From the NCBI RefSeq assembly GCF_003751625.1, contig NZ_RJUL01000002.1, forward strand, positions 372,001 to 436,000: a stretch of DNA of 64,000 nt, read 5' to 3'. The notes beneath the pieces are model-generated. The model searched no databases. It was given only the letters and a program-made list of their open reading frames with translations, and was not told where the DNA came from. This DNA is from Gallaecimonas pentaromativorans. Lineage in GTDB: Bacteria; Pseudomonadota; Gammaproteobacteria; Enterobacterales; Gallaecimonadaceae. A program made the translations under genes and the position numbers. Each line of letters opens with the position of its first letter. The first letter of the stretch is position 1. Positions 57,626 through 64,000 of the stretch are shown here, in pieces.

Positions 57626-60600
57626 TTATCCGCCGTGCTCGGCGTCGGCCTTGGCCGAGCCGAAGGTCCAGTGCAGATGCCCCGAGACCCACTTTTTAAA
57701 GTCCTCCAGGATGAGGTAGAGGGCCGGCACCAGCACCAGGGTAATGACGGTGGCAAAGAGGATACCGAAGGCCAGGGACACCGCCATCGGGATGATGATC
57801 TGCGCCTGCAGGCTGGTCTCGGTAACGATGGGCACCAAGCCCAGGAAGGTGGTGAGCGAGGTCAGCATAATGGCCCGAAAGCGCTTGATGCCTGAGTCCA
57901 CCACCGCCTGGCGAATAGCCACCCCTTCCTTGCGGGCCTGGTTGACGAAATCCACCATCACCAAGGAGTCGTTCACCACCACCCCCGACAGGGCAATGAT
58001 GCCAAACAGCGACAATACCGACACCGACAGACCCAGCAGCCAGTGGCCAACAATGGCGCCGATGATGCCAAAGGGAATCACCGACATGATGATAAAGGGC
58101 TGCAGGTAGGAGTTGAGGGGAATGGCCAGCAGCGCGTAAATCACAAACAGTGCCAGCAGGGCTCCCAGCAGCAGTTGGGTGTTGTTGTCCGCCTCGTCCT
58201 GGGCCTCCCCCGACATGCGCAGCGAAATACCCGGGTACTTGGCTTTAAGGCCCGGCACCACGTCTTTCATCAGTTCGCCAATCACCTTGGACGGCTCCAC
58301 CTTGTTTTTGTCGGCGTCAGCGCTGACCGTCACCGCCCGCACCCCGTCGACCCGGGAGATCCGCGAGTAACCGTCGCCCAGCTCCACATCGGCCACATAG
58401 GAGAACGGCACTTCGCTGCCATCGCTGGTGCGAATGCGCATGTTCTCTAGGTTGGCCAGGGACTCACGTTCGGCCAGCGGGTAGCGCACCATGACTTTGA
58501 CTTCTTCGTCGTCACGCTGAATGCGCTGCACTTCGGCGCCGTAGAAGCCTTCTCGCACCTGGCGGGCAAGGTCGGTCAGGCTAAGGCCCAGGGCCTGGGC
58601 AGCGGGTTTGATTTTAAGGCGCACCTCGAGGTTGCCGGACGACAGGCTGTCTTCGATATCAAACACCCCGTCGTACTTGGCCATGGCCGCCTTCAGCTCG
58701 CCGGTGGCGGCTTTCAGCTCATCAAGGTTCTTGCCACGGATGGTAAAGGCAATGGCGCCGCCGCCGGAGTCGCCGTTGATAGAGGCGTTAATCTTGAGGG
58801 TTTTCACCCCGGGCAGCTGGCCAATCTCCTGGCGCCACATGTCGGCAAGCTTAAAGGTGCCGATAGAGCGGCTCTCGGAGCTGGTCAGTTCCACCACAAA
58901 GCGGCCTTCGGTGGTGGATTGGTTCCACACGTAAACGTGCTTGACCACCCGGTTGCCGGTTTCACGCTTTAAGCGGTCATCCACCCGCCACAGGGCCTCT
59001 TGGAGTTTCTCCAGGGTCTGGTTGGTTTGGGTGGAGGCGGTGCCGCTTACCATCTCCAGGCGGCCTTGCACGAAGTCCGACGGGATATTGGGGAAGAACA
59101 CAAAGCGTACGTTGCCGCTCGCCACTAACCCGGCCACCAGGATCATCATGGCGATAAACACCGACACCGTGATGTAGCGATAGCGCAGGCACCAGTTAAG
59201 GGCCGGGCGATAGTAATTGAGCACCATGTTGTCAAAGCCGCGGTTAAAGCGGGCTTTGAGACGCACCAGGGGATTTTTACTCTCGCCGTGGCTGATGCGC
59301 ACATGTTTAAGGTGCGCCGGCAAAATGAACTTGGACTCAATCAGGGAGAACACCAGACAGAGGATCACCACCACGCCGATGGCCTCGAAAATGGCGCCCA
59401 TAAAGCCGGTGACCATCAGCATGGGGGCAAAGGCCGCCACCGTAGTCAGTACCCCGAAGGTGGCCGGCACCGCTACCTTTTGGGCGCCGCGGATCACGTT
59501 ATCCACCCCGGCGCCGCGCTCTTCTATCTCCGAGTGCACGCTCTCGCCAATAACGATGGCGTCGTCCACCACGATGCCCAGCACCAAAATAAAGCCAAAG
59601 AGACTCATCATGTTGATGGTGATGTCAAACATCGGCAGGTGCATCATCAGCAAGGTGCCAAGGAAGCACACCGGAATGCCCATCATCACCCAAAACGCCA
59701 GCCGCACCTGCAAAAAGAGGCTCAGCACCAAGAACACCAGGATACCGCCCATCACCATGTTGCTAAGCATCATGTCCAGGCGGTCAGACAAGAACTTGGA
59801 GCTGTCGCCCCAGTAGTCGAGCTGCACCCCAGCCGGCAGGTTCTTTTTCTTGTCGGCGACGTATTTTTTTACCGCTTCGGCGATTTTCAGCGCGTCCTGG
59901 TCCCCTACCGCTACCACACCGATAGAGACCCCGGGTTTACCGTTAAAGCGGGCAAAGCTGTCTTGCTCCACAAAGCCGTCAATCACCTTGGCTACGTCGT
60001 TCACCAGCACCCGGGTGCCGTCATTGCGGGTCAAAAGGGTGATTTTGTCGAACTGGTAACCGCGGTAGGCTTTGCCTTTGGCGCGCAGCAGGATATCGCC
60101 GGTTGCCGATTTAATGGAGCCGCCAGGCATATCCACCGAGCTGTTGCGCACCGCTCTTGCCACTTCGTCCAGGGTCAGGCCGTATTTGCGCAGCTTGTCT
60201 TCAGATACCTCAATGCCCACCTCGTAATTGCGCGAGCCTTGCACGTCGGCGCGGGTAATGCCCGGCAAGTCTTTGAGGTCGTCGGCGATGGATTTGGCGT
60301 ATTCCTTGAAGCCGCGCTCGGTGAGATCCCCGTAAACCTGTACCCAGATCACCTCCTGCTCGGGGCGAATTTCGTAGATAACCGGTTTTTCAGCCTGCTC
60401 GGGCATGGTGGGAATGGCATCAACGCGAATTTTAATTTCGTTGAGCACCTCGGTGGTGTTGTAAGAAGGCTCCACTTCCACCTGAATGGAGGCGTTACCC
60501 TCACTGGCGGTGGATTTCACTTCCTTGATGCCCTCGATGTTCTCGATGGCCTCTTCCACCTTGAGCACGATGCCCTCTTCCACTTCCTGGGGGGCGGCGC

Positions 60601-60772
60601 CGGGGTACGGCACCTGGATGGAGATATAGGGCAGATCCAGCTGCGGAAACACCTCTTTGCGGATAAGCAAGGCGCTAACAATACCGCCGATGATGATCAC
60701 CGCCATCAGCAGGTTGGCGGCAACGGTGTTGTGCGTAAACCAGGCAATAACGCCTTTTTGTTTTTCGCTCAT
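57626..60772 (-). CDS. RND efflux permease (second system)
   Basis: 1048-residue RND permease. N-terminal IAWFTHNTVAANLLMAVIIIGGIVSALLIRKEVFPQLDLPYISIQVPYPGA is cut by helices into TM1 and porter domain; TM4 carries LGIVVDDAIVIGESVHSEIEERG with the proton-relay Asp pair; C-terminal FGIIALSGVVVNDSLVMVDFVNQ. Groups with the branch of broad-range pumps with 'PLDLP' N-terminal motif and no local repressor. Paired with the adaptor gene at 60769 by a 4-bp overlap. An outer-membrane channel gene is not in the window. Confidence 0.95.
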   Translation of the reverse strand: MSEKQKGVIAWFTHNTVAANLLMAVIIIGGIVSALLIRKEVFPQLDLPYISIQVPYPGAAPQEVEEGIVLKVEEAIENIEGIKEVKSTASEGNASIQVEVEPSYNTTEVLNEIKIRVDAIPTMPEQAEKPVIYEIRPEQEVIWVQVYGDLTERGFKEYAKSIADDLKDLPGITRADVQGSRNYEVGIEVSEDKLRKYGLTLDEVARAVRNSSVDMPGGSIKSATGDILLRAKGKAYRGYQFDKITLLTRNDGTRVLVNDVAKVIDGFVEQDSFARFNGKPGVSIGVVAVGDQDALKIAEAVKKYVADKKKNLPAGVQLDYWGDSSKFLSDRLDMMLSNMVMGGILVFLVLSLFLQVRLAFWVMMGIPVCFLGTLLMMHLPMFDITINMMSLFGFILVLGIVVDDAIVIGESVHSEIEERGAGVDNVIRGAQKVAVPATFGVLTTVAAFAPMLMVTGFMGAIFEAIGVVVILCLVFSLIESKFILPAHLKHVRISHGESKNPLVRLKARFNRGFDNMVLNYYRPALNWCLRYRYITVSVFIAMMILVAGLVASGNVRFVFFPNIPSDFVQGRLEMVSGTASTQTNQTLEKLQEALWRVDDRLKRETGNRVVKHVYVWNQSTTEGRFVVELTSSESRSIGTFKLADMWRQEIGQLPGVKTLKINASINGDSGGGAIAFTIRGKNLDELKAATGELKAAMAKYDGVFDIEDSLSSGNLEVRLKIKPAAQALGLSLTDLARQVREGFYGAEVQRIQRDDEEVKVMVRYPLAERESLANLENMRIRTSDGSEVPFSYVADVELGDGYSRISRVDGVRAVTVSADADKNKVEPSKVIGELMKDVVPGLKAKYPGISLRMSGEAQDEADNNTQLLLGALLALFVIYALLAIPLNSYLQPFIIMSVIPFGIIGAIVGHWLLGLSVSVLSLFGIIALSGVVVNDSLVMVDFVNQARKEGVAIRQAVVDSGIKRFRAIMLTSLTTFLGLVPIVTETSLQAQIIIPMAVSLAFGILFATVITLVLVPALYLILEDFKKWVSGHLHWTFGSAKADAEHGG

Positions 60773-61956
60773 TTTTCACTCACCGCCAGTTGCGTTTGGT
60801 GCTCGGCCTTGGGCGGCTCAGGGGCGATGGCCACCAGGGTGCCGTCCACCACGTTGCTAAGGGAGGTTAGGGATACCCGGTCACCGTCTTGCAGGCCGCT
60901 GGAGATATAGGCGTTCTGGGTGTCGGTGCGATCCACCTGCACTTTAAGGCGGCGGATGTGGTTGTCGTTATCGACCAGCACCACTTCATCGCCCCGCACC
61001 GCTTCTTTGGGTAGCACAATCAAGGGGCGCTCTTTACCGGAGCGCATCTGGGCGCTGACAAAGGTGCCGTACTTGAGCCAATGGCCACCGGCCTTGAGCC
61101 GCGAGTAAGGGTCGCGCACCTCGGCGATGACAAAGCTCATCCTAGACTGGGCATCCAGCACCCCGGAGCCTTGCACCAGTTCGGCGTCCCAGTGGTGGGT
61201 TTGGCCGGCCACGGTGTTGGCAAGGGAAATGGTAATGCCGCTGCGGTCGCCATCGCTCAGGCCCAGCCAGGACAGCTCTTCGTCAGATACCGGCAGCCGC
61301 ACTTCGGCCACGGCGGTGTCGTCAATCATGCCAAGCTGGGTGCCCAGGGTAACGTATTGACCAAGGGCGATATTGCGCTGGCGCACCAGGCCGTCATAAG
61401 GGGCGCGAATTTCGGTGCGTTGCAGGTTGCGCTTGGCTTCTTCAAGGCGGGCTTTTTGCGATTGCACCAGGGCCTCGGCGCTGGCGAGCTGGGGTTTACG
61501 CAGCGCGATGTCGGTGACTTTATCCGGGGAAACACTGCGCCATTCTTGGGCTGCCACCCGGCCCTGGGCCTTTTCCTGCTCGTAAGCGGCAATGGCCTGG
61601 GCCAGGTCGGCCTCGGCGGCGCTCAGGGCGGTTTGGTAATCGGCAGGGTCAATCTGAGCCAACAGCTCGCCCTTTTGCACCATGGAGCCGGAGCGGAACT
61701 GGTCAGAGACCGACACCACCCGGCCGCCCACTTCCGCCACCAGGGAGGTTTGGGTTTTCGGCTGCACCGTGCCTTGAGATTCGATTTGGTAGTGCACCGG
61801 CGACTCTTTGGCGGTGACCACCGAGATCATCACCGGGGCCCTTGCTTCCTCCGCTTTTTGCGGCGGCTTTTTGGTCATCATCAAACCGACGAATCCCGCT
61901 ATCGCCACCACCAACACCGCCAAGGGCAATAAGCACCCAATCGCAACTCTTTTCAT
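60769..61956 (-). CDS. RND periplasmic adaptor (second system)
   Basis: 395 residues: N-terminal membrane segment/signal MKRVAIGCLLPLAVLVVAIAG, lipoyl half (LVAEVGGRVVSVSDQFRSGSMVQKGELLAQID), coiled-coil hairpin (about 110-185), second lipoyl half (EIRAPYDGLVRQRNIALGQYVTLG), barrel and membrane-proximal domains (LPKEAVRGDEVVLVDNDNHIRRLKV). AGGGAAG precedes the ATG. First gene of a two-gene efflux operon. Confidence 0.95.
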   Translation of the reverse strand: MKRVAIGCLLPLAVLVVAIAGFVGLMMTKKPPQKAEEARAPVMISVVTAKESPVHYQIESQGTVQPKTQTSLVAEVGGRVVSVSDQFRSGSMVQKGELLAQIDPADYQTALSAAEADLAQAIAAYEQEKAQGRVAAQEWRSVSPDKVTDIALRKPQLASAEALVQSQKARLEEAKRNLQRTEIRAPYDGLVRQRNIALGQYVTLGTQLGMIDDTAVAEVRLPVSDEELSWLGLSDGDRSGITISLANTVAGQTHHWDAELVQGSGVLDAQSRMSFVIAEVRDPYSRLKAGGHWLKYGTFVSAQMRSGKERPLIVLPKEAVRGDEVVLVDNDNHIRRLKVQVDRTDTQNAYISSGLQDGDRVSLTSLSNVVDGTLVAIAPEPPKAEHQTQLAVSEK

Positions 61957-62095
61957 GCAAGCTTCCCTGATTTTCCAGCGCCGACAATATGTAATGCGGC
62001 TGTTATAGCCGAAGGCCCTGACTGCTTATACAGGGCAAGTATTTTATTGTTTTGCAAAATGTGTACGACATGTTGCCAAGGTTATATTGGGCCAT

Positions 62096-62124
62096 AAAAA
62101 AGGGCCCTGATGGGCCCTTTTATG
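62096..62124 (-). terminator. Terminator of the KAS III/RDD operon
   Basis: GGGCCC-TGAT-GGGCCC with A- and T-tracts; on the minus strand it follows the FabH-like gene's stop codon by 13 bp. Confidence 0.9.
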
Positions 62125-62136
62125 GCACGGCCGGGG

Positions 62137-63249
62137 TTATTTTTTCCGGACCGTGATGCAACCGGCGGAATAGCCAGCACCGAAGGAGCAGATAATGCCC
62201 ACATCGCCGCTACCCAGATCGCTGCGGTGCTTGTGAAAGGCGATGATGGAGCCGGCGCTGGAGGTGTTGGCGTATTCATCGAGAATCACCGGCGCCTCGA
62301 TTTCGTCGGCATCGCGGCCCAGCACTTTACGGGCAATAAAAAGGTTCATGTTGATGTTGGCCTGGTGCAGCCAGAGCCGATTAGGCGTCAGGTCCTGGCG
62401 GGCCAGCTCGCCGCTGATAAGGTCGCTGACCATGGGCACCACTTCCTTGAACACCTTGCGCCCTTCCTGCACGAACAGCTTGTCGCGGTCGAACTGGTAT
62501 TCGGGGGCGGTGCGGTTCAAAAAGCCGAAGTTGTTGCGGATGTTGTTGGAAAACTCGGTGACCAGCTTCTCGCCCACCACGGCCCACTGCTCGGCGCTAA
62601 CCGCGTCTTCGCTGCGCTCAAGCACGATGGCGGTGCAGGCGTCGCCGAAAATAAAGTGGCTGTCGCGGTCACGAAAGTTAAGGTGCCCGGAGCAAATCTC
62701 GGGGTTAACCACCAGCGCCACCTTGGCGTTGCCGGAGCGCAACAGGCCGGCGGCGGTGGCAATGCCGAAAGTGGCAGAAGAGCAGGCCACGTTCATGTCA
62801 AAGGCAAAGCCCTTGGCACCGATAAAGTGCTGCAGCTCCACCGACATCGCAGGGTAAGCGCGCTGAGTGTTGGAGGCGGCGCAGATGATGAGATCCACTT
62901 CCTCAGGCTCGCGGCCGGCGGCTTTAAGGGCCTGATCGGCGGCGTGCATGGCCATTTCCACCATCACCGAGGGCTGGTCGTTACTGCGCTCGGGGATAAG
63001 GGGCATCATCACTTCCGGGTCGAGGATACCGTCCTTGCTGACCACATAACGGCTCTTGATGCCGGAGGCCTTATTGATAAATTCAACGCTGGAATGGGCC
63101 AAGCCCTGCAGTTGCCCGGCTTCAATGGCGGCGACGTTTTCTTCGTTAAAGTTGTCGACGTACTGGTTAAAGGCTTTGACCAGCTCTTCGTTGCTGATGG
63201 CATTGGGCGGGGTGTAGAGCCCGGTGCCGCTGATGACAATTTCGCTCAC
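62137..63249 (-). CDS. FabH-like beta-ketoacyl-ACP synthase III
   Basis: 370 residues, about 50 longer than classical FabH. Thiolase fold with catalytic triad Cys156 (NVACSSATFG), His295 (WLHQAN) and Asn328 (EYANTSSAG). The N-terminal insertion (about 25-60: ELVKAFNQYVDNFNEENVAAIEAG) and the long linker identify the KAS III-like 'second' synthase common in marine gammaproteobacteria rather than the fatty-acid-initiating FabH proper. Predicted to condense an acyl-CoA with malonyl-ACP; product unknown. Its ATG overlaps the RDD gene's stop by 4 bp, so they are co-transcribed. Confidence 0.93.
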   Translation of the reverse strand: MSEIVISGTGLYTPPNAISNEELVKAFNQYVDNFNEENVAAIEAGQLQGLAHSSVEFINKASGIKSRYVVSKDGILDPEVMMPLIPERSNDQPSVMVEMAMHAADQALKAAGREPEEVDLIICAASNTQRAYPAMSVELQHFIGAKGFAFDMNVACSSATFGIATAAGLLRSGNAKVALVVNPEICSGHLNFRDRDSHFIFGDACTAIVLERSEDAVSAEQWAVVGEKLVTEFSNNIRNNFGFLNRTAPEYQFDRDKLFVQEGRKVFKEVVPMVSDLISGELARQDLTPNRLWLHQANINMNLFIARKVLGRDADEIEAPVILDEYANTSSAGSIIAFHKHRSDLGSGDVGIICSFGAGYSAGCITVRKK

Positions 63250-64000
63250 GCCTTTTCCTCTTGCTGCTCACTGGCGTTATCTAATAGCGGCCCAGTATAG
63301 CGGATCGCCGTTGTATCCCAAATCACTACCGTTTCGCCGATTTTATCCTGAATACACTGGCGGTTGTTGTCCCAAAGCACTTGCATAAACCCCAATAGCC
63401 CTGTGGCAAGGCCGGCGCCATAGCCGCCGTAGCGGCCAAAAGAGGCCCACAGGGTCAAGGGCTCGCCGTTAAGGCGCACGACCCTCAAGCCCAGCAGCTT
63501 TTTACCCGGGGTGCGGCCGCGCCACACGGCGGTAAAGAGGGTGAAATAGAGCGCGCCCCAACTGAGCCCGAGGCCAAGGTCGGCAATGATGCCCTTGGCC
63601 CAGCTCAGCAGCGAATAGCCGTAACTTTTGGGTTTGTCGGCTTGCTCATTTTCCTTGGCGGTTTGGGCAGCCTCAAGCTCTTCCTTGTGTTGCTGCTGGA
63701 GCGCTCTAGCGCCGTCCATGATTTGCGCTTTGTAGGCCGCCTTTTGCTCGGCCGTCAGAAAATCCATGTCGTCAAAGATGTTGTCGGCCAGCTCCTGGCG
63801 CGATTCCAGCTCACCGGGGAAGTTGGCATCGAGCACCGTTTTAAGGGCTGGCACTCTTTTATCGAGGCAAGCGGTGTCTTTACACAAGGCGGTGGCCACC
63901 CCCACGGCGCCTAGGGCGCCCACCGTCACCACCGAGTGCTCTTCAGTGCTGCTGCTCCCGCCTTTGCCTTTGACCCGGTCGCTGACGCTATCGGCCAGCA
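63246..64000 (-). CDS. RDD-family membrane protein (5' end beyond the window)
   Basis: The frame stays open to the right edge (reading ...DRVKGKGGSSSTEEHSVV before the VTVGALGAVG helix), so the N-terminus is outside. Visible: a first hydrophobic segment, a charged helical region (about 60 residues, Glu/Lys/Gln-rich), then an RDD domain with helices around WAKGIIADLGLGLSWGALYF and the motif WRGRTPGKKLLGLRVVRLNG. RDD proteins are inner-membrane proteins, some implicated in ion antiport; function here unknown. Upstream of, and overlapping, the KAS III gene. Confidence 0.88.
   Translation of the reverse strand, partial: LADSVSDRVKGKGGSSSTEEHSVVTVGALGAVGVATALCKDTACLDKRVPALKTVLDANFPGELESRQELADNIFDDMDFLTAEQKAAYKAQIMDGARALQQQHKEELEAAQTAKENEQADKPKSYGYSLLSWAKGIIADLGLGLSWGALYFTLFTAVWRGRTPGKKLLGLRVVRLNGEPLTLWASFGRYGGYGAGLATGLLGFMQVLWDNNRQCIQDKIGETVVIWDTTAIRYTGPLLDNASEQQEEKA

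Noticed and set aside
59288-60910. 540-codon plus-strand frame opposite the second RND permease
   Set aside because: Antisense shadow, His/Gln-rich without recognisable fold, no ribosome site.

Overview
The window is about 60% GC and densely packed with bacterial genes. Gene order (smc with zipA-ligA, cysZ alongside, divergent ybbA/ybbP, gltX beside tRNA genes) and protein sequences point to a Gammaproteobacterium. A marine or polysaccharide-using relative of the Gallaecimonas/Aeromonas/Shewanella neighbourhood is plausible, but the genus is inference. No phage, plasmid, integrase, transposase or CRISPR locus is visible; it reads as chromosomal backbone with small accessory modules.

Layout. 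1-8.0 kb: 3' part of katG, a periplasmic-propeller diguanylate cyclase, and small proteins (Cdd1-like HhH, DUF6489, three membrane proteins including a cold-shock/DUF1294 fusion). 8-11.5 kb: a large arabinanase-type GH43 lipoprotein with a perfect 12-bp-arm operator upstream. 11.5-16.6 kb: a five-gene operon (DUF442 sulfurtransferase/phosphatase, DUF2892 membrane protein, RND adaptor, RND pump, CsoR-family repressor) behind two G/C-tract operators of the type this repressor family binds. 16.7-21.3 kb: a LodB-like flavoprotein and the YbbAP ABC exporter. 21.4-26.7 kb: a complete 5-oxoproline module (pxpB-pxpC-pxpA-DUF969-DUF979-pcp), then tesA and an uncatalogued 54-aa membrane protein.

26.9-31.5 kb is the most unusual part. 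Two tRNA operons transcribed away from each other flank gltX. The minus-strand one has four tRNA-Ala(GGC) and two tRNA-Glu(UUC), a duplicated Glu-Ala unit, and then two tandem 284-bp repeats each beginning with the 3' end of tRNA-Ala. The plus-strand one has five identical tRNA-Val(UAC) genes interleaved with degenerate, 5'-truncated tRNA-Val-like copies. Both have near-consensus sigma70 promoters, and intrinsic terminators are repeated with the units.

31.5-64 kb: GH27 alpha-galactosidase lipoprotein, ppiC, two PQQ-dependent membrane glucose-type dehydrogenases flanking a membrane-anchored glutamate-synthase-like FMN protein, DUF6122/DUF2919 membrane proteins, a GntR/FCD regulator, a secreted M35 (aspzincin) protease, a cupin gene with two unknown genes, a TyrP-type transporter, a GNAT acetyltransferase, the smc-zipA-ligA block (LigA carries an extra HhH duplication) with divergent cysZ, a YtcJ-like amidohydrolase, a second RND pump with adaptor, a FabH-like KAS III, and an RDD-family protein running off the right edge.

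Together the window shows polysaccharide side-chain breakdown (arabinan, galactosides), periplasmic sugar oxidation, peptide and pyroglutamate salvage, and efflux/stress defence. The candidates most worth pursuing are the operator-controlled RND/sulfurtransferase operon and the tRNA-derived repeat arrays.
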